A DNA stretch of 64,000 nucleotides, from positions 248,001 through 312,000 of the forward strand of contig VWPU01012707.1 of NCBI GenBank assembly GCA_013398955.1. Direction: 5' to 3'. The DNA comes from Callaeas wilsoni. Taxonomy: Eukaryota > Chordata > Aves > Passeriformes > Callaeidae. The position numbers and the translations under genes were made by a program. This document shows positions 1-12,227 of this stretch, one piece after another. Under the pieces are notes generated by a model that did no database searches, was not told the DNA's origin, and saw only the letters and a program-made list of their open reading frames with translations. Numbering within the stretch: the first letter of the stretch is position 1; every line of letters starts with the position of its first letter.

Positions 1-163
1 GTGATGCCTTAGGATTTTTAGCTTTTCTATTTTCATATATTTGTAATCCTGCAATTCTTTAGTGTGTAACTCTGAACTCCAGATACAGTGTTAGCTACTG
101 CTTTTCCCATTTTAGTCAGACACAACAATCCCTCCCTAGGCCTGAGAATCAAGGCCACCTCAC

Positions 164-449
164 TGTCTCAGGCCCCGAGAAATGTAAACAAAAGTGAGTT
201 GCGAGGGAGCAAACTAAGAGAATGGGACTCCACTACCTGGAGCTGTAATTGGACAATTAACCTCTGATATGCAAATGGACAAACTTTGTATCTGTCCCAA
301 AAACGCGTGACTGTTGTCCATCCTGGGTGTAGTCTCTGCGAGACTCCTGCACTGCCCAAGGTGTACCCTGTGAAGGCCTTTCAATAAATACCTGCCCTTT
401 ATCCTTTCACTCTGTCTAGCCTCTGTTCCAGGTCAGCCTCTACAAGGCA
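164..449 (+). mobile_element. Solo LTR of an endogenous retrovirus, 286 bp
   Basis: The segment begins TGTCTCAGG and ends AAGGCA, so it has the TG...CA ends of a retroviral LTR. It is flanked by the same four bases, TCAC (160-163 and 450-453). A 4-bp target duplication is usual for gammaretrovirus-like (ERV1) elements; if the start is read one base later, a 5-bp TCACT repeat is possible. It contains an octamer ATGCAAAT (269-276), a poly(A) signal AATAAA (383-388) followed by a T-rich stretch, and no internal retroviral genes on either side. The intact flanking repeat argues for LTR-LTR recombination after insertion. No TATA box is obvious. The family is not named. Confidence 0.75.
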
Positions 450-453
450 TCAC

Positions 454-3400
454 TAGATTTGAATAAATCCTAAATTAAAACTGCAAAAAAAGATAGTTAT
501 GTCTCAATTCCAGCAACAGAAACAGATTTACACTGAAATTTGACCAGATTTTAGCTTTACTTCAAATAAAGATTCATGCTAGCTTTTCAGCAATATTTCT
601 CAGTACTTAATTAAAAGCAACATGCTACCTTTTTAACCCTAAATTTTCCTCTCTATAGCCTGTAAGACTGGGAATGCTCCCTGCTGGAATATTCCTAGGA
701 GATATCCAGGAAGATACAGCTTCCGTTCACCCAAGGTCTCCCCTGACTCCATGTGCAGCAGCCACTGAAACATGGCCCAGGCTCTTTTCTCATGGCTACC
801 CAGACATACTCAGAAGTAACACTAAACTGAGCAAAGGCATTAAACTGGATGCACTGGATGGTTTTCTTCATCAAAAGAACCCTCCATGCACTGTTTTCTT
901 CATCAAAAACACTGTTTATGAATAGTGCCCATTTTTGAACATTATGCCCATTGAGTTAACAGGTAAGGAAGTCATAATGTGAAGAAAAAAAGGCAGTTTT
1001 GTTACATATTGTCATATATGGCATGGTTCCAGCCCAAAAGTGACTTAGGAACCCTAATTTGCTAGCACTTTCTGGATATTATGCTACACTTTATTTAGAG
1101 GTTTTTGTTTGGTTGGTTTTAGTCTCAGAGTACACTTGAGGCTGGGCTTCCATTCTGCAGCTTTATTTACAGAAGAAAAAACTGAAGGATTGGAGACAGC
1201 TTCAAAATAATCCGTAACACCATAGAGACTTTACATAAATGCTACATAAGCAATATGAACTTCTGACTCCAACACAGTCGTAGAGATCAACGTTATCAAT
1301 CTAAAACCCAATGGAACAGTTATTGACTTCCTCATCTTTTTAGATAACATCTTCTGATATTTCAGTTTGGATCAGAAGACAATAATTCAGTTTTTCTCAT
1401 TTTATCTAGTTGAGAACTCTGGGAACAGTGTCAGGAAAGTGTTACATTTTCTAATTTGTGCAAACAGGAGTAGGAAAGAAATGTACCACAGATGTGTACT
1501 CCAACTACACAGAGGTGGCTTCTCTCCTGACTTATCCTATTTTACTCCTGCAGGTGTTTAATTGGGTGCACTTCACTTTTCTGTTTTTATATAACAATTA
1601 TGAGCCACACACTACAGGAAGAAAATACTATTAAAGCTTCTTCACATGTCACAACAGAATCATGATTATCCATATCTAAAAGTGAAAAATTATGGAGAGG
1701 GCTTGAAGGGGGGCAGCATTATCTTTCATTAAAAAAGACAATTGCTATCTGTGGACAAAGTTTTAATCTGCTACACAATGCTAGAAAAAAGGTGAAGAAG
1801 CATTGTCCAATTATTTTCCATATTACCATTAAACCTAAAGTTCTTTCATTGAGTAAATCTGAATTATTATGTGTGTGTGCATTAACACCAGCTCTGTCGC
1901 CTAAATAATGACATCTAACGAGGTCAGTAATATTATCTTTCAATTTTCCCTGCAAATTATTAAAATGCTAGGAAAAAGAAGCAGTCTTGAGCAAAAATGC
2001 TTATGACAATCTGAGACTGGCAGCCACCAAAAGGCAGCCAATACCTCTTGCTCAAGTTCCTCATCAAATGTTCAGTGGCTATCCGGCAGCTGACTCAAAT
2101 CTGCTGATTATCTCCATCCCATGAATCAGTCATATAAATCAAGAAGCTGATCCAGCTGAAAATTAAGAAAAAATGGATAATTGAAACAACCTGCTCTATC
2201 TCTCTATGAGTTGACAAACCTGGCTCACAGTTTGGCTATGCAGCAGGGACAGCGAGATGAGGGGAGAGAAATCCTCCCATGGGCAGTTTTCACTAAGGTT
2301 GCCTTAAATGAATTCTCAAACCACTACATTTGAAAGCATTTATATACATATCCTAAAAACCATTTCCCTCTTTCCATTTATTTAAAACATCCATTATTTA
2401 ACTACTTGTGGCATACAGACATCAGAAGCCGTTTATAATGCAAGGAGCTGGGAAAACTCAGGGACAGACCTCAGAAGGACCCTGCAGCTCTGATGGTAGG
2501 AATTTACCATGCAGTGGAAATTCCAGGCCTAGGTGCCTCCACATGCTAAAAGCATTGCACTAGGAGGTTTGGCATAACATTACAGGGTTCACAGATATCT
2601 AAACACAGACAAAAAGGATGGTATCTAAAGATCTTATTTCTCTTCAGAGCTCATGCATCAAGCTGGCTGACGTAACTTGCCTCACAGTCCTGGAGAGAAA
2701 TGGCCAAATAATTTAACTGAGACACAGGCAAGAAGCCACTTCCTTCACAATGTGAGGCGATGGAGGTTGGAAGAATGAAAACTATGTCTCCTGTTTTCTA
2801 AAGAATGAATTCTCCATCAATGAGGCGACTGACTTTCCTCAGTCAAGGAGCCTTCTCCATCCTCCTAATACAGCTGAGACATGGGAAGCTGGCTCTCTGC
2901 ATTAATGATATTACAACATTCACCTGGGAGGAAGCAGTCTTTAGTCTTAGTTCCTCCTCTTAGGCATGGTAATCTGTTTTAACCAGCAACAAATTAATTT
3001 AAAATGCATAAACACGAGCATGAACAAATCAGTGGAGAGAAGCTTCAAAGAAGATAAAATGCCAATAGAGTAGACAGAAAAATAGACCAAAGCTCTGGAG
3101 AAGCTATTGCTGTTGTAGTTCCTAAAGTCAGAAACTTCTCACAAGTCTTAACATGACCTTGTTAACATCTTTAGAAAGCAAATATTTAACCTTCTGAGCA
3201 AGAAATCTGACTCAGTTATCATATGCAAAATCTGATAAGGGAAACCTAGCTTATATTTAACTAACATATCAAGGCCATAGCTATTCTGATCTTAAAGGTT
3301 CCAAGCAACCATCTCATATGAATGTCTACCCAAAGAGTTTATGACTGTCATATTAATTGCTGTGATACTATTTTTCTCTTGTGTTAACAAGAAATATAGC

Positions 3401-3956
3401 TACAATTGTGTCTCCTTTTGCCAGACTAAAACCAGTTTAATAGAAGTTATAGGTATCAATTAGAAAAGATGCTGAGCACCACCCTTGGCATTTTAATGTA
3501 TAGCACTCTTTTTTTTTTTTCTTCTATGAACTAGAAGTGCTGAATGAGAAGCAGAGAACATGCATCTTTGTTCTGGTAACTACAGAATTTCTCCTCTCCT
3601 CTTCCCTCCATGAATATTTGTCTTATCAATCTCCTACATTTAATATATTCTCAGTTATACCAGTTGTTACCAGTTGCAGTTGTTTTACACTCGGTTTAAT
3701 TGCAGGCTCTACTTCCTCAAGGACACGGTTGCTTTTATCCACCACATTTGCAACTACAGTTTGTGAGTAATCAACTTTTATCAAACTGCTCCTAATTTTC
3801 CACATCCATTTTCACCTTCCCATCCACTGAATCTTAACAGTTTCTTAAGCTTCAGGAACTTTAGCAATTCTTCTATGTTTCAGTAACTGTGAGAGTAACC
3901 GCATTTACTCCAGCAGCCTTGCTGAAAAGTCTTTATAATCTGCACTCTGATTTAAA
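454..3956. other. Intronic stretch with no recognised gene
   Basis: AT-rich sequence with only short open frames that lack splice signals or recognisable protein composition. The only simple feature noticed is a T run at 3509-3520. No repeat family was recognised. Confidence 0.5.
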
Positions 3957-4048
3957 AATAAATATAAAATATATACACATAAATATACAAACACATATAT
4001 AGACATACATATATATATATATGTATATACACACACACACACACACAT
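3957..4048. repeat. AT-rich then (AC)n microsatellite
   Basis: A tract of mixed TA/CA dinucleotides passes into a pure AT run around 4009-4022 and then a pure AC run around 4029-4047. It sits about 110 bp upstream of a truncated CR1. Likely polymorphic in length. Confidence 0.85.
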
Positions 4049-4156
4049 GATGTCCTTTTCTACGGCTCTTTTACTTCTGCTATATTCCTTTTTGGAGATG
4101 AAACAAATGTAGCAATAGACAGCAATTAAAGTCAATAAAATCATTACAGTTTGATA

Positions 4157-4720
4157 CTCTGGGGTGCATTGGGAAGACTGTGGCCAGCAGGTTGAAAGAA
4201 GTGATCTTGCCCCTCTACTCAGCCCTAGTGAGGCCACACCTAGAGTGCTGTGGCTCCTCAGTAAAGGAAAGACAAGGAGCTACTGGAGAGAGTCCTGCAG
4301 ATGCCACAAAGATGATTTGGGGACTGGAGCATCCCTCTTATGAGGAAAGACTGGTGGGAGCAGGGCTTGTTCAGACTAGAGAAGAAAAGACTGAGAGGGG
4401 ATCTCATCAATGCACATAAATATCTCAAAGGCAAGTGCCAAGAGGATGGTGCCGGACTTTTGCACCAGTGCCCAGTGACACAAGGCGCAAAGGCCATAAA
4501 CTAAAACGCAAGCTCCACCTCAACATGAGGATTCACACTGAAGATGATGGAGCACTGGAACACAATGCTCAGGAACGTCATGGAGTCTCCCTGTCTGGAG
4601 ACATCCAAAATCCACCTGTACAGGTTCCCCTGTCACCTGCTATAACGGACTCTACCTTGGCAGGAGTTTGGACTAGATGATCTCCAGAGGTCCCTTCCAA
4701 CCCTAACTGTTCTGTGATTC
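4157..4720 (+). mobile_element. CR1 LINE, 5'-truncated, end of ORF2 plus 3' UTR
   Basis: This is the 3' end of a CR1 non-LTR retrotransposon. The first part encodes the C-terminal tail of the reverse transcriptase protein (motifs such as LYSALVRPHLE and GLEHPSYEERL), followed by the 3' UTR and a terminus with GATGATCTCCAGAGGTCCC and a final TCTGTGATTC. Compared with the usual family sequence, about a dozen bases are missing near 4250 (CTGTGGCTCCTCAG), shifting the frame, and other stops are present, so no functional protein is made. CR1 copies are typically cut at the 5' end, as here. Confidence 0.92.
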
Positions 4721-6574
4721 ATGCAGAATAATTATGGTTTTGTTTTCTTTCTTGAGTAGTCTTCCTTCTGCAGAGTTATCACTTGCTCTCTACAGATCAC
4801 AGTTTGGTTCCTGCCATCTGAAAATATGCTGCACCTTAAGAGATCTGTCCTCTTCAAATGAGAACCATTTGTACAACTATTCACTTGGATTACTGGAAAT
4901 TATTTATAGCTTTTAATATACATGCTCTGTTTAACTGACATTTCTTTAAATTGCTCTTTCCTATTTATTGGGGGTTTTTACAGACTTTTTTCCTATTTTT
5001 TCTAAGATAGGATGTTATGATTTAATTTACAAACAATGTATTATCTTGAAGTTATTGCTTTCTCCTATAGATTATTTTCTAAAATCTGGTACAATCTTTT
5101 TCCAATTTTCATCAACCTAGTTCTTTTCTGGCTTAGGTAATGCCCATCTTTTTCATACAGCCCTCTGGCTGTCTAAACTTTAGCTAGTTCTTAACAAACC
5201 TCCTCCTCCTCCTCACATTTTCCTCAAGAACATACTGAAATGCTCCCAGCTCAAGGCACACGGCCAGCTAAACAGGCAGGATGAGCTTCAGAATGCTGCC
5301 ATGGAAATTCTACTCTTTAAGTCCTATTTTTACGTGACCCAAAAGATATTCCTTAGAAGTCCTATATAAAAAATCACTGCAAGAAACCTTAAGAAGATCT
5401 GATGGTATTTTACAACCAGCTACATTAAATCTCCAATCAAAGCCGCCTAAAACAATTTTTCCTTAACTTTTACAGAAATTGTAACAGAAATTAAGAAACA
5501 AGTTTCTCCCACTCTCAAACAAAATTCAGCAGACCGCATGAAGAGCCTTCTCTTCTATCTCTGAAGCTAATTTTTCTGTATTTCTTATCTTTAAGACTGC
5601 TCCTTTCATCATGGCCACAAGACATATATGATTAGAACTATTTTAACATAATTAACACTTTTTTATTTCAGGGTGTTTGAGGCAGATGTTTTGGCAGGCA
5701 AGGCTGTTAGCTTTCAACAGGTTTTCTTTGAGGCTGGATACATCCTTTCCTTCCCTACACTTGGTTATCCTGTTTGTCAATCAGTGCAATACAGTCGACA
5801 CTGCCCTCACCAAAGCCTCTCTTCCAGAAGCATGGCTCAGGATGCTGTTGGCAGACAGAGGAGCCCTGGGAAGCAGCACTGGGAGCCCTGCACATGGCAG
5901 CAGTCTCAGACCAGCTTATGGAACTCAGAGCCCAGCCAGCAGCATCCCGTAAGTTCAGCACTCTTCTTGCCTGTCAGGCCCCATGTAGGTGAATAGTGCA
6001 GCCATCCAGCATGGCATGGAAATGCAGGAACAGGACAACTGGAGCTCTCAGAGAAGAAAACCAGAACGAGAAACAAGATTTACTGTTGCTCTGGCCATGG
6101 TTGTAGCAGTCAGGCAGTGTGCAGCAGAAGCATAGCCATGGAATGAAATGAGTGGCAACACCAACATGCTCAGCTGAAACTTACTCCTGAGGCCTCCTGA
6201 CAGACTGCTCCATCTGCCCTCCTGAAGGATAATATTTTAATGTGGCTTAAGTGTCCCTGGTACCCAAATGCTGTAACAATAATTTTCCTCTGCTGCAACC
6301 AATTTGTTTTCCTGCCTCTAGCTTTCAGCTTTCCTAATAAGCTGTCAATTAGTTATGCAAATTTGAAAAACAAACATTCAGCTCTGCTTATGGCAACCTC
6401 TTGCTCATTGCCATCCAAGTTCACTGGGTCTGTATTGCAGATGATGAATTTGATTATTAAGCCCAGCCCCCACAGAAGGCAAGGCAGCACCAGCAGTTTC
6501 TTTTTAAAACACAGACTTATATGTTAGAACTGTAAATAACTGTGTGCAGATTTTGGTGATTTTAGAAAGATATT
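4721..6574. other. Intronic stretch with no recognised gene
   Basis: No exon, RNA gene or repeat family recognised. A short CCT repeat lies at about 5199-5214. Overlapping open frames in both strands at 5670-5996 have no splice signals and no recognisable motif. Confidence 0.5.
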
Positions 6575-7029
6575 AGCTATTGGAGAGTGTCCAAAGGGGC
6601 AGCAATGATGATGGTGAAGGGCCTTGAGAGGAAGCCCTATGAGGAGCAGCTGAGGTCACTTGGTCTGTTCAGCCTGGAGGAGACTGAGAGGAGACCTCAC
6701 TGCAGTTACAACTTCCTTGTGAGGGGAGAGGAGGGGCAGACACTGATCTCTTCCCTGTGGTGACCAGTGAGAGGGCCCAAGTGAATGGCCTGAAGTTCTG
6801 TCATGGAGGTTTAGGTTGGATAGTAGAAAAAGGTTCTTCATCCAGAGGGTGTTTGGGCACTGGAGCAGGCTCCCCAGGGCAGTGGTCACAGCACCAGCCT
6901 GACAGAGCTCGAGAAGTGTTTGGACAATGCTCTCGGGCACATGGTGTGACTCCTGGGTATGGTGCTGTGCAGGGCAGGAGCTGGACTGGATGATCCGTGT
7001 GGTTCCCTTCCAACTCAGCATATTCTATG
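6575..7029 (+). mobile_element. CR1 LINE fragment, older subfamily
   Basis: A diverged CR1 copy on the plus strand. Recognisable CR1 blocks occur in order: GCCCTATGAGGAGCAGCTGA, TGTTCAGCCTGGAGGAGACT, the GCACTGGAGCAGGCTCCCCA block, GGACTGGATGATC and a terminal TTCCAACTCAGCATATTCTA. It has no open reverse transcriptase frame. It differs from the 4157 copy in its 3' end, so it probably comes from another subfamily. Confidence 0.85.
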
Positions 7030-9045
7030 CAAACAGAGTTTCGGTCCACTCTTCACCCTTCATCTGAACAGATAATCACTGGAAAAATCTGTTTTAAATC
7101 CTGCTTTTTAAAAAACCATGTCTCCTTATTATTCAGGAACTTCAAACAAATTTCAGCCAAATTCTATGTAAGGCAGAAAGCTGGTTACTGGGCCTTGGAC
7201 TGAACGTGTTGAAACCTGGCACAGGTGTAACAAATTGAGGGGGATTTCTAATTTAAACAGACTTGTCAATCCAAATGAGAGCATCAGAACCTTACCATTT
7301 CTACAAAATGTAGCCTGATATGCTGCTCTAGTCCAGAATAAATAAATTTCTGAAGGCTGTAATGTGATGAGTCCCTTGCTGAAGCTCTATTAATTAGCTA
7401 AATATGTGCTGAATTTTAAATGTAAACGGCCTCCCTTGTAGTTGTTTTTCATGAATGCATTTTATTTCACTAATGGGCCATGCTTAGGCCATCTGTCCGA
7501 CCCATGATCAGGCTGACAGGCAGCAGCTGGATCTCATCAAGCAGCAACATGTGAATTACAAGCACCGAGAACATTTTACAGAACTCACTTTTAGAAGTGT
7601 CTTTTTGTGACTTTTTCAGACTTCCATTTTAAGCTTCTGTATATTCCAGACTCCCTTTACTGTCTTTCAGTACAAAGCTTACTCAGTTAAAGAGAAAACC
7701 CCCCCAAAAACTCAACACAGCCCCACACACACACAGTCTCACCCCCTACCATAGTAGATTAGGTATTTTGTACTCATTCTGAATCTCTGAATTGCAGTGG
7801 GTTTATGTCTCCAGTTGATTTCAACCAGAACAGCCACTGTTTCATGATCACAGATTTGCAAAATTTAGAAATACATTTTGAAGGTAAACAAAAAAATGTT
7901 TTAAAGAATCAACAAAGACTGAGCTAAATGCTTCCATTAGATCAAATAGTCTAATAAATATTATTCAGTTGTTACATTGGTATCCAGCAGAAGAATGCTG
8001 GACACTGAAGTCCTGGGCATTTCCTCAAACAAAGCAATGGACTCAAACATGCAGCAGGTGCACGAGACCTTTCTGCTACCTGCTCTATGCAGAGAACAAG
8101 GGGATAAAAATGTAGCAATGCTGCTTTAGTACAAGTATGAAGGGTCTTTTGGTGCTTTTGGTGCTGCATGTAACAAACTCCAACTCAGAGACTGCCAATA
8201 GGCTATCTGTAACAATACTTTGACAAGAAAAGTAGACTTCCTTTTCAAATCACCAACTCCTGTGTCAAAGTCTGTTGAGTGGAAAGGGAACATTGTCTTT
8301 AACAAAAGCCGTTAATGTGTCTACACTGCTGTTTAACCATTACCTTTTCTGACAGTTCAACAGCATGAACTTAACATTCATTAACATCTCTTCTAACTTA
8401 GGCTAACAAGCAAATTCAGACCATCACCAAAAATTAAACTTGTAGACTATTAATAAGTAATGTTTTCTACATTTCTAACCTCAGTATATTTTAAGAGCTT
8501 TCAGTAAAAAAGGTTTTCCCTCTCTCTACATGAACAGTAATAAGGACATCTTATTACTGTTTACACTGCACACAGCTTTCAGTCTATGCCTGCTCGTGCT
8601 TTGCAGGCTCCCCAGCCACCTGTATTCACTATTACTTTTTCAAAGGATCAGGTCTGGGTTCACAGACAACCACAGGGCTTATATACTTCTAAAAGAAACG
8701 TCTCGTTCCTTAACTACTCAAGTTATTCTAGTCTAGTCACATGTTATTTACCTACACATATTTTCGGTCCTTCAGGATAAGTTACTCAACTTCATTATGG
8801 TTAATTATTAACATCTTGGAAGCAGCATTTGCCTCCTGTCTCACTTTAGGAAAAGACAGACGCACCTTTCCTTTCAGTAGAGGAAATTAGGTTTAAAGAA
8901 ATAATTATTGTGAAACCTACAGCCCCTGAAAGTCTTCATATTTAAGTCAGGAGAAATTAATATGCATATTCAGATAAAGAGCCATAAAACAATGCTAACC
9001 TGACGATATCCACAGTGATCAATCTGATTCTCTGATTCTGAAGTG
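7030..9045. other. Intronic stretch with no recognised gene
   Basis: AT-rich intron. A run of C (about 7698-7705) and a short CA repeat (about 7724-7735) are the only simple features. Short open frames here look like chance. Confidence 0.5.
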
Positions 9046-9051
9046 ATACAC

Positions 9052-9743
9052 TGTGGCAGGATGTTCCCCTGCCCCTTCCCTTCTCTACCAACACATCAGC
9101 AGGTGTATACGGATGAGATAACCCAACAGGGGGTTATCTCTGGCGCCAAGAGGGCTGAGACTCCCAGCTGAGAATAAACATCTTGGTCTGGAGAACAGAT
9201 GTAGAAAGAGAGAAAAATTAAGTATCATTCACTAAAAGTCGATCCTTTACACTATAAAAGCTACACAAATTATCACAGAGACAGAAGCCTCCTACACACT
9301 CCCTGGAAATATGCAGGATTTCTCCCACAAAGTTTGGACGCATCTCCTTGGATACTTTTCTGGAAATTGAGAGGAAGGATCATATGTATGTCCCACCAGT
9401 AACTGGATGATAAGATACATCTAATCTATACATACATACTAATCTATACTATTACTTTGCTAGCTGTAATATAGGTACCTCAATCTTGCTGTATTGTTTA
9501 TCTACTCATAGTGTTTCCTTGTTTATCCTGTGTAGTAAGTCATCTGTTAAAGTCTTATGTCTGTTAAATTTGTGTCTATCAAATAAATAATTCATTTTGT
9601 AATAGACCTAATTGGCCATTATTAAGAACTTGCAACAAGAGTGGGTTTTGGGGTGCTGGCCACCTCAGTAAAGTTACTGTCTACTGCCAGAGCCCTGGGC
9701 AAAGGCAGAAACTTGTTTACAACTCCCCCCTCCATTCGTAACA
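9052..9743 (+). mobile_element. LTR of an endogenous retrovirus, about 692 bp
   Basis: The segment starts TGTGGCAGGATG and ends CGTAACA. The sequence ATACAC lies directly before it (9046-9051) and recurs at 9745-9750, one base beyond the CA end, so it is probably the target duplication. Inside are a TATAAAA box (9253-9259), a poly(A) signal AATAAA (9582-9587) and a 10-bp-arm hairpin at 9115-9140. The start and layout resemble bird ERVL-type LTRs. No internal retroviral genes adjoin it, so it is a solo LTR. Confidence 0.7.
9115..9140. repeat. Perfect 10-bp-arm inverted repeat in the LTR
   Basis: GAGATAACCC (9115-9124) and GGGTTATCTC (9131-9140) are exact reverse complements with a 6-base loop. 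It lies near the start of the LTR U3 region, upstream of the TATA box. It could be a palindromic protein site or a stem in RNA. Confidence 0.8.
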
Positions 9744-9750
9744 TATACAC

Positions 9751-10423
9751 AGTTCTTCTCAGAGTTAATGATAGAACAGAAATCTGCATTTCATAAGCTA
9801 AGTAATCTTCCCCTCAACTGCTTGGAAATTTACTCAGTGACTCCTGTTCAAAGAAGCCTTATCTTTGTTCCACAGGCAGTTTTAAAATAGTTATAGCAGC
9901 TCTCACATGTAAATTTTTCTTTTCTTGCTGCCATATTTTGGTTATAGAAGTCTGACCTCTGCATCATCAGTCTTATAATGCTGGCAGACAATTCAGTCTC
10001 CACGGGCCTACAGAATACAGTTAGATGCAAACAGCACACCTGTTGGGTCATGATGATCAGGCTGGCACATCGGAAGGATACAGCCCACCTGCAGTTCTCA
10101 ACCCATCTTTGTAAGATTGCCAAGGAAACAAAAGCTGCATACTCCTTCTGGGTTCATCTTCAAATGTAGAAGAGCTCTCCTTGGTTAATGTCAGAAACAA
10201 GGCATCTTTCCAGGAGAGTACTTTTCAAGCAGATCCTGGGGTGACTCAGGATCTACTCAACTTTTGTTTCAGAGGTGTTCCAAAAAAGCACTTTGGCATC
10301 CATACATATCGGGGCTAATGGCCACTACCGTGAGTCCTGTGTGTTTAAAGCTCACTCCTCAAATAGTGATAAACTTGTTACTCACATGAGGGTGATGACT
10401 CTTTATATTAATATTAAACGCGC
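9751..10423. other. Intronic stretch with no recognised gene
   Basis: Ordinary AT-rich intron between two LTR-like elements. Short open frames on both strands around 9848-10169 overlap each other and show no splice sites or motifs. Confidence 0.5.
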
Positions 10424-10878
10424 CGCCGGCACGCTGGCTGGGCTGAGATGGCAGCAGCTTGGTCCAGGCGTGTCCCACACAAAGGAAGGACGCCCCGGGG
10501 CACCTCGGTGCCTCGCTTGCCAGCCTCCCAGCCCGTGCGGTGGAGGGCACGGAGCCGAGCGTGCCTGGGGCTTTTGGATAGCCCAGGCGCGGCCAGAAAT
10601 GAATGAGCAGAGGTGGCTCTCGGCCGGTGATCCGAGGGTTTACTGTAGAAGCACCCTCAAATGGTCCGGAAGCTGAAGAGCGCAAGGCACAGTAATCAGG
10701 GCTTTATAAAGGATGCAGGGAAGGGGGCGGGGTGACACCACAGGGACCCATAGGAAGAGGAGAAGGGTGGGACAGGTCAGGACACCTTCCCTTAGGGGAC
10801 ACAAGAGGTGTCTGTCAACTGTAGACAGAACCACCCCTCAGGAATCCTAGGAAACCAAAGGTAGAAGCCATCTTCACA
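10424..10878 (-). mobile_element. GC-rich LTR-like element
   Basis: On the minus strand this reads like a retroviral LTR: it starts TGTGAAGATGG at 10878, has a TTTATAAA box (10703-10710) and, about 65 bases later, a variant poly(A) signal AGTAAA (reverse complement at 10639-10644). GC- and CpG-rich sequence then continues down to about 10424, where composition changes sharply to AT-rich. Two boundaries are possible. In the first, the element is about 10606-10878, flanked by the 5-bp direct repeat GAATG (601-605 and 879-883 of this 10-kb block), but its inner end is not CA. In the second, the GC-rich part is a long U5 or a leader. No retroviral gene is visible. The family is not identified. 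Confidence 0.55.
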
Positions 10879-11149
10879 GAATGGGGGTTTCACTCCTTGG
10901 TACCAGCCCACCAAACCTCTGTTTCTGGGCCCTGTGGCCTCCTGGTTGGTTCCTTCACCACAACAACTCTTCTTGGTGTTTTATTCATCTTCTCTTCAGG
11001 GCCTATGATTGGTGTGGACTTAGATCTATCCTTCCTTTCAGTCTTAGCTTTGAAGTTCAGCACCAGTGCTAAACATGCTGAACTATAACTACATTCAGAG
11101 TAGCATAATGGCAGCATCAGGAGAACCCAAATAGAGAAGGACATTTTAC

Positions 11150-12227
11150 CTTTTTCTTTCTGATCAGTTTATCATCAGCAGAAACTGACTTTCTGAAGCA
11201 GTACTCACTGCTAGTTGGATTAGAAAAGTGATAAATCTCTTTCATGTGGAAGGATGAAAGCTTTAGCTTACTTCTCAGTGAGCCTTGGTGGATGTGCTGA
11301 GTAGTCCAAGAGGGAAAGAGAACTAAAAGCATCACACTGAGCTGCACAGCCATGGTGGGACTGTGGATTCCCAGCACACTTTGAGACATGTTCATTCTTC
11401 TTCCCCTCTGAGCCCCTTGCCAGAATTAAGGCACAGAAGACTCATCAGCTCAAAGCATGCAGTGAAACAGAGGGAGATAAATGGAATGCATCACTTCTTT
11501 TTGTTCCCTTGTTTCATTTTCTCAATTGTATTTGCAGCATATCTGAAGTGCAGTCAGAAGGCTGAGAGCTGGAATAAGGCAACAGATCATTTACAATTAA
11601 TCACTGATTACTGCTGTAACTCTCAGATCAGAACTGGTGTTTCAAAAGAACTTTTCTCTCCAGTTACACAACTTATATCAGTTACTGGAGTCCCAAGGAC
11701 CAGCTTTGGTCTTTTCACAATTGAAAATCTGTAAAGTTGTTAGGACAGTATGCCACTGTCAGAAGAAAAGTCTGTATTAAGTCCTTTATTCCCTCCTAAC
11801 ACAAGCAGAGAAAGAATGGTCAGATAGCAGCTAAAACCACCTTTACTACATTGGAGGAATTGATTGTGGAGGGAGGTAAGACAACCGGGTTTCTAAAATG
11901 TCACCTTCTGAGAAATGAGAAACAGTAACATTTTAACAACTGATGTAAGGCTCATTTTCCAGACACGGAAGTGCCTGCATGGAATACAAATACAGTAACC
12001 ACAAGCTCTTCCTGTTGATGAAAAACAAAATTGAAGAACTGGTTAATTGCATTATGCTGTTACCTGTGACGGAAACGTGGACAGGCAGACGATCTCCCTG
12101 AGCCCTGATGACTAGAATTGAAGAAGACATTCCTGGAAATCTTTGCATGAGCTTCCCTTGCCCTGGTATTTTTTCATCAGAAATCTCCTTTGATTTGGCA
12201 GTATCTGACAAAGGATACCGAATATCT
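11150..12227 (-). other. Possible unidentified exons, minus strand
   Basis: Two segments look faintly like exons. From 12227 down, a GTGTCAG acceptor-like signal is followed by an open frame that includes RFPGMSSSILVIRAQGD and ends at a CACAG|GTAACA donor-like signal near 12064. From about 11395 down, a frame with a hydrophobic start (MAVQLSVMLLVLF) runs to AAAAAG|GTAAAA near 11151. I recognise neither product. They are on the same strand as CADPS2 but are not CADPS2 sequence. Open frames of this length arise by chance in AT-rich DNA, so this is a weak call. Confidence 0.15.

Noticed and set aside
4180..4419. 79-codon frame with reverse-transcriptase-tail motifs
   Set aside because: It is the broken end of the CR1 LINE protein, already covered by the CR1 entry, not a host gene.
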